Below are positions 26,037 through 35,205 of a stretch of 44,177 nt of DNA, piece after piece. Positions within the stretch are counted from its first letter, which is position 1. Each line of letters opens with the position of its first letter. Both the position numbers and the translations under genes were made by a program. Origin of the DNA: Candidatus Ventrenecus stercoripullorum (lineage in GTDB: Bacteria; Bacillota_I; Bacilli_A; RF39; UBA660); assembly GCA_018712835.1 (NCBI GenBank), contig DVGF01000056.1, positions 1-44,177 of the forward strand. Direction: 5' to 3'. The notes beneath the pieces are model-generated. The model was not told the DNA's origin, did not search any database, and saw only the letters and a list, made by a program, of their open reading frames with translations.

Positions 26037-26840
26037 ATGACTGTAGAAGTTTTAATTTCTACAATGAACCTTGAAAATTCTACTATGTATAATAGATTGT
26101 TGAAAGACATGAATATTAAAGGAAAATCAGTTGTTATAAACCAATGCCCATCAATAGATACCAAATTAAAAAATATTTCTAAAGGAAATAATAAAATCTT
26201 TAATTTTCATGAAAAAGGTTTAAGTAAAAGTAGAAATAAGGCAATAAAATATAGTACTGCTGATATATCTTTAATTGCTGATGATGATCTGCAATATGTT
26301 AGTAATTATGAACAAATAGTAGAAGATGCATATAAAAAATTCCCTGATGCGGATATCATTGCATTTTATGTGAGTAGTGATAATATTAATAATATTAAAC
26401 CTAGACTTAAAGAAGGAAAAGTAAACATGCTTCGTTCATTTAAGATACAATCGGTTCAGTTATCTTTAAAAATTAGTTCTATAAAAAAAAGAAATATAAA
26501 ATTTGATGAAGAGTTTGGAGCTGGTAGTAAATTATTTATGGGGGAAGAAAATATTTTTTTAATTGACTGTTTAAAATCAAAACTAAAAATTTATTCTTAT
26601 CCTGTTGAAATTGCGAAACTTACAAATCGAAAGTCAACATGGTTTAAAGGGTATGATAATGAATATTTTCAGATAAAAGGCGCTTTTTTTTGTAGAATCA
26701 ATCGTTATTTATGGTTTTTATTGTGTATACAGTTTATAATAAGAAAAAGAAATGAATATACTAATTCCATCTCTCCTTTAAACGCTTTGAAAAATATGAT
26801 AATTGGAAGAAAAAAATATATAGGAGGGGAACATGGATAA
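26037..26840 (+). CDS. Divergent GT2-type glycosyltransferase
   Basis: 267 residues. The N-terminal half has GT-A features: 'VEVLISTMN', 'NEKGLSKSRNKAIKYS'-like sequence (here HEKGLSKSRNKAIK), and the acidic 'LIADDDL'; the middle 'FGAGSKLFMGEENIFLID' resembles the acceptor-side motif of this family. AT content rises sharply from here to about 31400, a mark of an accessory, often exchanged part of capsule loci. AAAGGAGGG upstream of ATG 26037. It overlaps the acyltransferase by 8 bases. Confidence 0.75.
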   Translation: MTVEVLISTMNLENSTMYNRLLKDMNIKGKSVVINQCPSIDTKLKNISKGNNKIFNFHEKGLSKSRNKAIKYSTADISLIADDDLQYVSNYEQIVEDAYKKFPDADIIAFYVSSDNINNIKPRLKEGKVNMLRSFKIQSVQLSLKISSIKKRNIKFDEEFGAGSKLFMGEENIFLIDCLKSKLKIYSYPVEIAKLTNRKSTWFKGYDNEYFQIKGAFFCRINRYLWFLLCIQFIIRKRNEYTNSISPLNALKNMIIGRKKYIGGEHG

Positions 26841-27924
26841 AAAGAATTCAAAAATTGAAATGTTAAGAATTATTGCAATAATTTTGATTGTTTTAAGTCA
26901 TTATGTGGTACACAGTGGAACTGATGTACATAATATGCCTGTTAGCATCAATCGCTTTATTTTGGAGTTGGGAGTTCTTGGAAATATTGGTACAATGTTA
27001 TTTGTGTTTATAACAGGATATTTTTTAATAAAATCTAGTCAAGTTAAGCTAAAAAAAATTATTCATTTTTGGGTTCAAGTTTTCTTCTATTCTTTTTTTA
27101 TTTATGTTCTGGTTGTTATATTAAATAGAGAACCATTTAATATAATAGATCTTTTAGTGAATTCTTTTCCTATAACTTTTAAAAGATATTGGTTTGCTAC
27201 TGTATATTTTATAATTTATTTATTTCATCCATATATTAATAAATTTATCAATTCGCTTTCCAGAAAAGAGCATTCTAATTTTATTGTGATATCTGTTTTT
27301 ATATTTTTTATTTTAAGTACATTAACTACTATGGATTTTTATGGAAATGAATTAATATATTTTATAGTGTTTTATTCGATTGGAGCTTATATGTCAAAAT
27401 ATAAAGATAATTTTTTTTATAATAAAAATAATAGTAAAAAGATGTTGCTGTTTAGTATTTCAACTATTGTTTTTTCTATTATTCTATTCGATGTAATCGG
27501 TATTAAAATTGCCTATTTTGACAAACATTCAAATTATTTATTAAATCTTTATTCTATTGCTGTTTTACTTTTATCTTTGTCTGTATTCGGAATTTTTACA
27601 AGTGAAAATTTAAATACAAATACAAATAAAAAGATTAATTATATCTCTTCTTTAGTATTTGGAGTATATTTAATATCCGATAATAAATATATGAGGAAAA
27701 TTATTTGGGTTGAATTATTAAATAATCAAAGTTTTTTTTCTTCAAATTATTTGATAATTCATATGATTTTTAGTGTTATTCTAGTATTTGTTGTATGTTT
27801 GCTTTTAGAAGCAATTAGAAAATTTATGTTTAGCAATTTATTCTATAAATGGTTGGATCCGAAAATCGATAAAATGCAACAAATAATAGATATAAAAATG
27901 AAAAAGCAAAAGAAGGTGCTGTAA
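26833..27924 (+). CDS. Membrane acyltransferase (acyltransferase 3 family)
   Basis: 363 residues with about ten membrane helices. The opening 'SKIEMLRIIAIILIVLSHYV' is the typical start of the O-acetyltransferase family with its conserved His. Such proteins acetylate sugars of surface polymers. The stop overlaps the next gene (TAATG). Strongly AT-rich. AGGAGGGG precedes the ATG. Confidence 0.85.
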   Translation: MDKKNSKIEMLRIIAIILIVLSHYVVHSGTDVHNMPVSINRFILELGVLGNIGTMLFVFITGYFLIKSSQVKLKKIIHFWVQVFFYSFFIYVLVVILNREPFNIIDLLVNSFPITFKRYWFATVYFIIYLFHPYINKFINSLSRKEHSNFIVISVFIFFILSTLTTMDFYGNELIYFIVFYSIGAYMSKYKDNFFYNKNNSKKMLLFSISTIVFSIILFDVIGIKIAYFDKHSNYLLNLYSIAVLLLSLSVFGIFTSENLNTNTNKKINYISSLVFGVYLISDNKYMRKIIWVELLNNQSFFSSNYLIIHMIFSVILVFVVCLLLEAIRKFMFSNLFYKWLDPKIDKMQQIIDIKMKKQKKVL

Positions 27925-29018
27925 TGTATTATAAAGAAAGAATCGTAGGTGCTATTACATATGGGATACTGTTACTGTTTTTTTCATATTTAATAAGAAA
28001 TAACAATAAATTTAAAAGGATTCTTTATGTATATGCATTTATCTTAAGCGTATTAGCTTATTTCTACATTCCAAATCCAGGATATGATTTAGAAAGAATT
28101 AATGCTACATTGAGTCAGTACTATCAACCTATGAATTTAAATGAGTTATTTAGATTGCTAGGGAACTCGTTTACTCCTTCTGTCAATATTCTTTATTATG
28201 TTATTAGTAAAACTAATCATTTTGGATTATTACCATTTACAGCATCATTGGTTTTTTATTTAAGCATATTTAGCATTTTTTCTGATATTTGTTTAAAATA
28301 CAACATATGTGGTACTAAAAGATTTTTATATTTAATATTTATTATGAGTTTAGGAACATATCTTGAAGTTATATCAAATATAAGATGTATGACGGCTTTT
28401 GCTATGATAGCATTCTGTGTTTATAATGAAATATTTAACCATAAAAGTTTAGTTAAGCATTTACCTATATATTTTATAGCCGGAACAATGCATCTTGCAG
28501 CTTTAGCAGTAATTATGGTTAGATTTGCGATCTATCCGTTACAAAAAGCAAAGCGAAAGATTTTATATGCTTTACTTCCTTTATCAATACTAGTAATGAT
28601 ATACATATGTTTCCCAAATTTTGTTAATCAAATTTTTTTTACTGAGTCTTATTATAAAGAGAACGTTTCATATATGTATTTTCCAGAGTTTGTTTTAATG
28701 ATGATAATAACAACATATATAATTTTTATTAAATTGATTCATTGGAAATATGTAATGTCTGACTCATTATTAAAAAAAATGAATTTTTTTGCTATGATTT
28801 TGTTGTTAATTATGATAGTAAATATTAATGAATATTCGATATTTCATAGAATTGGAACATTGCACTTTTTGATAAATATGCCTATTATGGGAAAATATTT
28901 ATCTTTGCTTAAAAGGGGAAGTAGTATTACTATTATGTTCATTATAAGCGCTATTATTTTGTTTATTGCCGCGGTATTCGGGAATCTGAGTGGGTTTAAA
29001 TATTTTATATTTAGCTAA
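27924..29018 (+). CDS. EpsG/Wzy-like polysaccharide polymerase
   Basis: 364 residues, about ten membrane helices and little else recognisable, except an extracytoplasmic 'PNPGYDLERINATLSQYY' after the second helix, as in EpsG-type proteins. By position (between transferases and flippase) and topology it is the likely polymerase. Wzy-like proteins diverge strongly, so family assignment is moderate. Confidence 0.75.
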   Translation: MYYKERIVGAITYGILLLFFSYLIRNNNKFKRILYVYAFILSVLAYFYIPNPGYDLERINATLSQYYQPMNLNELFRLLGNSFTPSVNILYYVISKTNHFGLLPFTASLVFYLSIFSIFSDICLKYNICGTKRFLYLIFIMSLGTYLEVISNIRCMTAFAMIAFCVYNEIFNHKSLVKHLPIYFIAGTMHLAALAVIMVRFAIYPLQKAKRKILYALLPLSILVMIYICFPNFVNQIFFTESYYKENVSYMYFPEFVLMMIITTYIIFIKLIHWKYVMSDSLLKKMNFFAMILLLIMIVNINEYSIFHRIGTLHFLINMPIMGKYLSLLKRGSSITIMFIISAIILFIAAVFGNLSGFKYFIFS

Positions 29019-29057
29019 TTATTAGAATCTTTTTAAAAAATATGATATGGTGTGCTA

Positions 29058-29066
29058 TGATATAAT
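29058..29066 (+). promoter_or_regulatory. Extended -10 promoter for licD and following genes
   Basis: TGATATAAT, with no clear -35, 23 bases before licD. It may give the decoration/export genes their own transcript. Confidence 0.45.
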
Positions 29067-29088
29067 GAAAAAAACAAGGAGGTTTAAT

Positions 29089-29895
29089 ATGCTCACGCTA
29101 GAAGAAATACAATTAGAAGAAATAAATATACTCTATGAAACTGTTAAATTTTTAAAAAAAAATAATATTAAATATTATTTATGGGGAGGGACTTTACTAG
29201 GAGCTATAAGGCACAAAGGTTTTATTCCTTGGGATGATGATATAGATATAGTTGTTCCTCGTCCTGATTATATTAGGTTAATCAAAATGCTTTCTTCAAA
29301 CAATAATATTTCAAATTATATTGCAACATGTTTTGAAATAGATAATTCTGATTGGCCGTATTTAAAAGTAATAAATCCCAGCATACAATTAGAATCGAAA
29401 AATGCTTTGGATAAATATTTATGGATTGATATATTTCCTTTGGATGCACTTCCAGATAACTATAACTCATTTTTTAAAAGTATAAAGAGAAAGCAGCATC
29501 AATTTATATTACAGCGAAAATGTTTGCATAATATTAGATATTCAGACAAATCTAGAAGGTTTTTGCAAAGAGTTTGGTGGTTTTTCTGCAAAGGAATTCC
29601 ATTGGGTGTTTTTATAGAAAAATATCAGGCAAAAGCTTCTAAATATGATTATAGTAAAGCAAAATATGTCGGTAGTATTTTGTGGGGAATCCATCCTGGA
29701 AATATTTTAAAAAAAGAATGGTTGGAAGACTATGAAGTGGAGTTTGAAGGAATGAAAATGAATGCTTTTAAGGGATATGATAATTATTTGAAAAATAGAT
29801 ACGGAGAAAATTATATGGAGCTTCCGCCGATTGAGCAAAGAGCAACACATAGTTTTATAGCAAGAAGGGTAAAAAATGAAAAAAATAAAAAATAA
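29089..29895 (+). CDS. LicD-family phosphotransferase
   Basis: 268 residues. It shows the nucleotidyltransferase-like core of LicD/FKTN proteins: 'YYLWGGTLLGAIRHKGFIPW' then 'DDDIDIVVPRPDY', 'LWIDIFPLDALPDN', and the C-terminal 'FKGYDNYLKNRYGENYMELP'. The family transfers phosphocholine or other phospho-alcohols from CDP-linked donors to glycans. With a TagD-like cytidylyltransferase two genes on, glycerol phosphate or a related group is a fair guess. AAGGAGG at 29076-29082 fixes ATG 29089. Overlaps the flippase by 20 bases. Confidence 0.9.
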   Translation: MLTLEEIQLEEINILYETVKFLKKNNIKYYLWGGTLLGAIRHKGFIPWDDDIDIVVPRPDYIRLIKMLSSNNNISNYIATCFEIDNSDWPYLKVINPSIQLESKNALDKYLWIDIFPLDALPDNYNSFFKSIKRKQHQFILQRKCLHNIRYSDKSRRFLQRVWWFFCKGIPLGVFIEKYQAKASKYDYSKAKYVGSILWGIHPGNILKKEWLEDYEVEFEGMKMNAFKGYDNYLKNRYGENYMELPPIEQRATHSFIARRVKNEKNKK

Positions 29896-31396
29896 TATCA
29901 CTTTGTTAAATACTATTACTAGTATTTTGCTTCAAATTATCACTATAATAAGTGGATTTGTGATACCACGGTTGATATTAAAAACTTTTGGCTCTGATGT
30001 TAATGGATTGGTGTCATCATTGAATCAATTTTTGAATTATATAGCTTTAATTGAAGGGGGAATTACTGGTGTTGTGATGGCAAGTTTATATAAACCGTTA
30101 TATAAAAAAGATATTGAAAGAGTAAGTTCTATCGTTCAAACTACTAAAAAATTTTATAAAAAAATCGCTCTATTTTTTGTCGCTTATACTGTAATATTGG
30201 CAATAGTATATCCGCTAATTTTTGATACAGGATTTTCTTTTGGGTATGTTTCTACTCTTACTATAATTTTATCTATCAAATTATTTCTTCAATATATGTT
30301 TTCTTTATCATTAAAAACATTATTAAATGCTGATAAAAAAGTATATATAGTTTCAATAACACAAATTGCATTAGTAATTGTTGATATGCTGTTATTTGCG
30401 ATTATTATTCAATTTTGGAAAAGCATTCATGTTTTAAAATTAATATCGGCAGGTGTTTATATTTTGCAACCAGTCATCTTTAATTATTTTGTTAATAAAT
30501 ATTTTGCATTAGATGAAAAAGCAGAAGAAAATAAAGAATTGTTAAAGAACAGGTGGAATGGTTTTGCTATTAATATTGCGGCTTTTATTCATGGAAATAC
30601 CGATGTTGCTGTCCTCACATATTTTGCAAATTTGGCCACTGTTTCAGTATATTCTGTGTATTCGCTGGTTACTACAGGGTTAAAAAGTATTATTAGTGCT
30701 ATATCTACCGGTATAACTCCGTCTTTGGGCCATTTATATGCCAAAGGAGATATGAAAGAATTGAATGAAAAATTCGATTTGATAGAGTATATGTATTTTT
30801 TAATTGTTTTTTTCTTTTTCTCAGTAGGAACAGTATGTATCACGCCATTTGTTTTGGTATATACTAAGGGAATTGTCGATGCAAATTATAATCAATATCT
30901 TTTTGGAATAATTTTATTGCTTGCGGAAGGTATTTTTACTATTCGCGGACCCTATGTAAATTTGGCTTATGCAGCCAACAAATTTAAGGAAATACGATTA
31001 TGCGCTTATATAGAAGCTTTTTTAAATATTGTAATTTCAATTATATTAGTGCGCAGTTTTGGCTTAATAGGAGTTGCTATCGGCACTCTTATATCGATGA
31101 TGTTTAGAACTTTTTATCAAGTTTGGTTTTTGAAAAAGCATATTTTAAATCGTCCTTTAATAAAATTTATAAAAAAGGTGCTGTTATTCGGGTTGACAGC
31201 AATTCTTGGATTTATTATTTGCGTTGCTGTAACTAATCCTATATTTGCTATTAATAATGTTTATTCTTGGACATTAGGTGCTTGTGTTACGTCATTCATT
31301 TATGGTATATTGTATATATCGTTATGTATACTTATGTATAAAAACGAGACTCGATATTATTTCGATTATTTTAAAACAATCTTAAAAAGAAAGTAG
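29876..31396 (+). CDS. Polysaccharide flippase (Wzx-like, MOP superfamily)
   Basis: 506 residues, 12-14 membrane helices. 'ISGFVIPRLILKTFGSDVNG' followed by 'LVSSLNQFLNYIALIEGGIT' is typical of the oligosaccharide flippase start. It moves the lipid-linked repeat unit to the outer face. The start lies within the licD end with AGGG upstream. Confidence 0.9.
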   Translation: MKKIKNNITLLNTITSILLQIITIISGFVIPRLILKTFGSDVNGLVSSLNQFLNYIALIEGGITGVVMASLYKPLYKKDIERVSSIVQTTKKFYKKIALFFVAYTVILAIVYPLIFDTGFSFGYVSTLTIILSIKLFLQYMFSLSLKTLLNADKKVYIVSITQIALVIVDMLLFAIIIQFWKSIHVLKLISAGVYILQPVIFNYFVNKYFALDEKAEENKELLKNRWNGFAINIAAFIHGNTDVAVLTYFANLATVSVYSVYSLVTTGLKSIISAISTGITPSLGHLYAKGDMKELNEKFDLIEYMYFLIVFFFFSVGTVCITPFVLVYTKGIVDANYNQYLFGIILLLAEGIFTIRGPYVNLAYAANKFKEIRLCAYIEAFLNIVISIILVRSFGLIGVAIGTLISMMFRTFYQVWFLKKHILNRPLIKFIKKVLLFGLTAILGFIICVAVTNPIFAINNVYSWTLGACVTSFIYGILYISLCILMYKNETRYYFDYFKTILKRK

Positions 31397-31404
31397 GTTT
31401 TGAT

Positions 31405-31839
31405 ATGAAGATTGGATATACGGCAGGTGTATATGACTTGTTTCATATTGGGCATTTGAATTTATTAAAAAATGCCAAAGGATTATGCGATAAATTAATC
31501 GTGGGTGTAACCGTTGATGAGCTGGTTGCTTATAAAGGTAAAAAGGCTATGATCCCTTATGAAGATCGTGCAGAAATTGTAAGATCAATAAAATATGTAG
31601 ATGCTGTAGTTCCTCAATATGATATGGATAAATTAACTATGTGCAAAAAATTAGGTGCGAGTATCATGTTTGTTGGAGATGATTGGTACGGAACAGAAAA
31701 ATGGAAAAATTATGAGAAAGAATTTGCTGCTGAAGGAATAAAAATTGTGTATTTTCCATATACAAAAGGAACTTCATCAACACAGATAAGAAAAGCACTT
31801 CAATGTGTTCGTCAAGATAATTTGGAGGATGTTAAGTAA
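31405..31839 (+). CDS. TagD-like glycerol-3-phosphate cytidylyltransferase
   Basis: 144 residues, a single nucleotidyltransferase domain with 'YTAGVYDLFHIGHLNLLKNA' (HxGH motif), 'RAEIVRSIKYVD' and the ending 'GTSSTQIRKAL' (ISTT-like). The family makes CDP-glycerol from CTP and glycerol 3-phosphate; relatives use ethanolamine or other phospho-alcohols. Together with LicD it forms a donor-plus-transferase pair for the capsule. Slightly longer than TagD (~130) but same domain. Confidence 0.85.
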   Translation: MKIGYTAGVYDLFHIGHLNLLKNAKGLCDKLIVGVTVDELVAYKGKKAMIPYEDRAEIVRSIKYVDAVVPQYDMDKLTMCKKLGASIMFVGDDWYGTEKWKNYEKEFAAEGIKIVYFPYTKGTSSTQIRKALQCVRQDNLEDVK

Positions 31840-31841
31840 AT

Positions 31842-32885
31842 ATGAATGAAGATATAAAATATTGTGCTAGCTCTTTTTTGATGTACCGAACTATTATTGA
31901 TAAAAATAAATGTTTTACAAAAAAATTTCCTCTTTATAAATATGAAGGAAAATATCCACGCATACCGATAAACAATAGTTTGGAGTTATATGATACTTTA
32001 AAACAACAGATGGAAGAAATCATTAAAGATAAGAAAGTTGCTCTAGCGTTAAGCGGTGGTATAGACTCAGCCATACTGGCTAAAATGTTACCAGAAAATA
32101 CTATTACTTATACTTTTAAATGTGTTGTTCCTGGTAAGGAGGTAACTGATGAAACTACTAGAGCAAAGGTTTATGCAGAACAATGTGGATTAAACAATAA
32201 AGTTATTGAAATATATTGGGATGATTTTGAAAAATATTCACCTATTTTGATGAAACATAAAGGCGCTCCAATACATTCTATTGAAGTTCAAATATATAAA
32301 GCTGCATTGCAAGCAAAAGAAGATGGAATAGATGTCTTAATTTTTGGCGAAAGTGCCGATTGTTTATACGGTGGGCTAAGTAACGTTTTATCTAGAGATT
32401 GGACTTATGGCGATTTTATTGAAAGGTATTCTTATATAATGCCATATAAAGTATTAAAAAATTTTCAATTAGAATTAGAGCCTTTTAAAAATTATACAAC
32501 GAATGATGGTATGGTAGATGTTCATAAATTCTATAGTAATATTTTTTATGATGAATCTACTAATTCATATTATAATGCATGTCACACTGCCGGAATAGAA
32601 TGCTTTATGCCTTACGCAAATACATTTATGAATGTTCCATTAGATTATCAAAGAGTTAGAGAAGGCGAGAATAAGTATTTTATTAGAGAAATCTTTAAAA
32701 AATTATATCCTTATTTAGAAATTCCGCAAAAAACTCCAATGCCCCGTCCTATGAATGAATGGTTTAAAGATTGGAATGGCCCTAAAAACGAAATGTTTTG
32801 GGAAAATTGTGCGAAAGATATGACAGGTGATCAAAAATGGTTGATTTGGTCTTTAAATAAGTTTTTAGATATCATCAAAAAATAA
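31842..32885 (+). CDS. Stand-alone asparagine-synthase-type amidation domain
   Basis: 347 residues. The PP-loop 'ALALSGGIDSAILAKML' and 'IFGESADCLYGGLSNV' match the synthetase domain of asparagine synthase (AsnB 'SGGLDSS', 'GEGADELFGGY'), and 'CFMPYANTFMNVPLDYQR' matches its later core. The N-terminal glutaminase domain with its catalytic Cys2 is missing, so ammonia must come from elsewhere or another nucleophile is used. At the end of the capsule locus it may form an amide on a sugar acid or amino-acid substituent (inference). Confidence 0.75.
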   Translation: MNEDIKYCASSFLMYRTIIDKNKCFTKKFPLYKYEGKYPRIPINNSLELYDTLKQQMEEIIKDKKVALALSGGIDSAILAKMLPENTITYTFKCVVPGKEVTDETTRAKVYAEQCGLNNKVIEIYWDDFEKYSPILMKHKGAPIHSIEVQIYKAALQAKEDGIDVLIFGESADCLYGGLSNVLSRDWTYGDFIERYSYIMPYKVLKNFQLELEPFKNYTTNDGMVDVHKFYSNIFYDESTNSYYNACHTAGIECFMPYANTFMNVPLDYQRVREGENKYFIREIFKKLYPYLEIPQKTPMPRPMNEWFKDWNGPKNEMFWENCAKDMTGDQKWLIWSLNKFLDIIKK

Positions 32886-32925
32886 GAGATTTATTTAAAT
32901 GCTATATCTTAAATAGTGGCTTCTC

Positions 32926-32966
32926 AAACTAAATGCAGGTTTATATTCAAGACCTGCATTTAGTTT
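32926..32966. repeat. Perfect 15-bp inverted repeat after the capsule locus
   Basis: AAACTAAATGCAGGT (32926-32940) pairs with ACCTGCATTTAGTTT (32952-32966) around an 11-base loop. It can stop transcription as a hairpin but lacks a proper T-run. Direct repeats of GCTATATC (32901-32908 and 32978-32985) flank it. Confidence 0.65.
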
Positions 32967-33088
32967 TGAAATTAAGAGCTATATCCTAATATCGAGAAAA
33001 TGTATTTAAATGGAGTTTTTGATGGAATGCCAAGATATAACAAGGAAATTACAGATAAATAAGAATCAATTTATTGGTGAGGTGGAAT

Positions 33089-33709
33089 ATGACAACAATA
33101 TATTTAATTAGACATTCTGAAAAATTAAAGAAAGGTATTATTCAAAATAATGATTTTGAATTGGATACTAAAGCTATGACATTAACTGTTGAAGGGGAGA
33201 GACTCGCAAAAGAATTATCAGATATTCCAGAATTATCTAAAGTCGAAAAGATATATTCTTCTCCATATGCAAGGAGTGTAGCTACTGCTAAGTATTTGGC
33301 AGCAAAATTAAATTTAGATATTTATTTGGACTCTAGATTAGAAGAGATAAAGACTGGTAAGAAAACGATGGATAATAAAACTTTTAATTATTTAAGAGAA
33401 CATGACTTTGATTTTAAATTAGAAGATGGAGAATCATTCTATGATGTTCAAAAAAGAATGACAGAAGTGTTTCATGAAATTTGCGAATCTAATCAAAATA
33501 AAACCATAGCTATTTTTTCACATCATTTTGCATTGTTTATTTTACTGATGAATTTTTGTGAAATAAGATATATAGAGGATCAATTAACTCTTTGTTATCG
33601 TGATTTAAATATTACTTTAAAGTGGGCATCTCCGGATATTTATAAATTAGAAATAGAGCAGGATAATATTATTAATTTAGAGCATGTTGTGTATAGTATG
33701 AATGCATAA
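33089..33709 (+). CDS. Histidine phosphatase family protein
   Basis: 206 residues of the phosphoglycerate-mutase/SixA-type superfamily: RHG-like 'IYLIRHSEK' (Ser in place of Gly), 'KIYSSPYARSVATAKYLA', 'RLEEIKTG', and the second catalytic His in 'IAIFSHHFALF'. The substrate is unknown. GAGGTGG upstream fixes ATG 33089. It lies just past the capsule genes, separated by the hairpin. Confidence 0.82.
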   Translation: MTTIYLIRHSEKLKKGIIQNNDFELDTKAMTLTVEGERLAKELSDIPELSKVEKIYSSPYARSVATAKYLAAKLNLDIYLDSRLEEIKTGKKTMDNKTFNYLREHDFDFKLEDGESFYDVQKRMTEVFHEICESNQNKTIAIFSHHFALFILLMNFCEIRYIEDQLTLCYRDLNITLKWASPDIYKLEIEQDNIINLEHVVYSMNA

Positions 33710-33731
33710 AGTATAATATTTAGAATACATA

Positions 33732-33797
33732 GCCAAAATGTAAAGTAAAACTCAGCCATTTTGTAAAGTGAAAATGAGACAAAATGTAAAATAAATA
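33732..33797. repeat. Three ~19-bp repeats with 23-bp period
   Basis: GCCAAAATGTAAAGTAAAA (33732), GCCATTTTGTAAAGTGAAAA (33755) and GACAAAATGTAAAATAAATA (33778) start exactly 23 bp apart. They lie right before the promoter of the AAA/DUF4143 gene. The sequence type resembles the multiple terminal repeats of IS21-like elements, but no transposase is present. Confidence 0.6.
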
Positions 33798-33826
33798 TTC
33801 ACAAAGTCTTTAAAATTTAGTATAAT
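33798..33826 (+). promoter_or_regulatory. Promoter of the AAA/DUF4143 gene
   Basis: TTCACA (33798-33803), 17 bp, TATAAT (33821-33826), placed directly after the third repeat. Confidence 0.65.
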
Positions 33827-33846
33827 TACTATGAGGAGGCAAAGCT

Positions 33847-35109
33847 ATGAAAAAATATATTCCAAGAATTGTTGATGATGTATTACAAAACAAATTAGAA
33901 TACATGGGAGCTGTCTTAATTGAAGGATGTAAATGGTGTGGAAAATCTACAACAGCAAGACAAATTGCAAAAAGTTATATAGAATTTCAAGATCCAGATA
34001 AAAAAATACAGTATGATCAAATCAATTTAACTAAACCATCTTTATTTTTGGAAGGTGAAAAGCCAAGATTATTTGATGAATGGCAGATGTATCCTGTTGT
34101 TTGGGATTCTATTAGAATGGATATTGATCATACCGGGTTAAAAGGACAATATATTTTAACTGGTTCTACAAAACCTTTTGAAGATAGTGTTATGCATACG
34201 GGAACTGGCAGGATTTCAAGGCTACTCATGCGACCAATGTCGTTATTTGAATCAGGAGAATCAAATGGTTTAGTTTCTTTAAAAGATATTATCAATCAAA
34301 AAAGTATTGAAGGGATTTCTTATTTAGATTTTGAAGGCCTTATAGAAGCGATAAGGCGAGGTGGATGGCCTGAGTCTTTGAGTATTGATGGAGATAACAA
34401 GTATAAGATAGCTAAAGATTATGTTAAAAGCTTACTAAATGATGGAGTGAGAACAACAGATGGTATTGAAAGAAATCCTCAAAAAATGAATGCGGTACTA
34501 AAAAGTATTTCAAGAAATATATCTACAAGTGTCAGTAAGACAACTATTTTGGATGATGTAAAAACCGAGTTTTCTATAGGATTATCAAGACCAACCTTAG
34601 ATGATTATTTAAGTGCACTAGAAAAGTTATATATTTTAGAATATGTTTTTGCCACTAATTTAAATTTAAGATCAAAAACCCCTCTTAGAGTATCTCCTAA
34701 ATTAGAATTAGTAGATCCATCTCTTGCTATAGCAATACTAGATTTAAAAAGAGAGGATTTAGTTAAAGATTTAAATTTTACTGGTTTTTTATTTGAAAAT
34801 TTATGTATGAGGGATTTAAAAATTTATGCAGATTCCATAGATGCAACTTTATCCTATTATCGAGATAAGAATGATTTTGAGGTAGATTGTATTTTAAAAA
34901 CAGCGAATGGTAAATGGGGTGCCATTGAAATAAAATTAGGTGCAGGTGAAATTGAAGAAGCGGCTCAAAATTTAAATACATTTAAAAATAAAGTGGATAC
35001 AGATAAATATGGCGAGCCATTATTTTTAATGGTTTTGACAGGCGCAGAGCTTTCTTATGTAAGAGAAGATGGTATTTATGTAGTATCTATTGGAACTTTG
35101 AAAGATTAG
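33847..35109 (+). CDS. AAA_14 ATPase with DUF4143 domain
   Basis: 420 residues. AAA domain with Walker A 'LIEGCKWCGKSTTARQIA', Walker B 'PRLFDEWQMYP' and sensor 'YILTGST'; then 'TGRISRLLMRPMSLFESGES', a winged-helix stretch and the C-terminal DUF4143 with a PD-(D/E)xK-like core ('YRDKNDFEVDCILKTANGKW', 'AIEIKLG'). These are widespread accessory ATPases of unknown function, often patchily distributed. Single-gene unit with its own promoter and GAGGAGG. Codon use and AT content fit an acquired gene. Confidence 0.88.
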   Translation: MKKYIPRIVDDVLQNKLEYMGAVLIEGCKWCGKSTTARQIAKSYIEFQDPDKKIQYDQINLTKPSLFLEGEKPRLFDEWQMYPVVWDSIRMDIDHTGLKGQYILTGSTKPFEDSVMHTGTGRISRLLMRPMSLFESGESNGLVSLKDIINQKSIEGISYLDFEGLIEAIRRGGWPESLSIDGDNKYKIAKDYVKSLLNDGVRTTDGIERNPQKMNAVLKSISRNISTSVSKTTILDDVKTEFSIGLSRPTLDDYLSALEKLYILEYVFATNLNLRSKTPLRVSPKLELVDPSLAIAILDLKREDLVKDLNFTGFLFENLCMRDLKIYADSIDATLSYYRDKNDFEVDCILKTANGKWGAIEIKLGAGEIEEAAQNLNTFKNKVDTDKYGEPLFLMVLTGAELSYVREDGIYVVSIGTLKD

Positions 35110-35205
35110 TTTTTTAGATTTCGAAAATTTTAGCTTATTTTGTCGAATTTGTTGTGATATTTTAAAAAATGAATAATATACATATATCGAAGGGGGAAAC
35201 GATAT

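Noticed and set aside
33000-33062. 20-codon reading frame before the histidine phosphatase
   Set aside because: No ribosome binding site and no recognisable content; it may be a remnant but cannot be supported as a gene.
33847-35109. AAA/DUF4143 gene as part of a defence system
   Set aside because: It is a single gene without effector partners, and the family is common outside defence islands.
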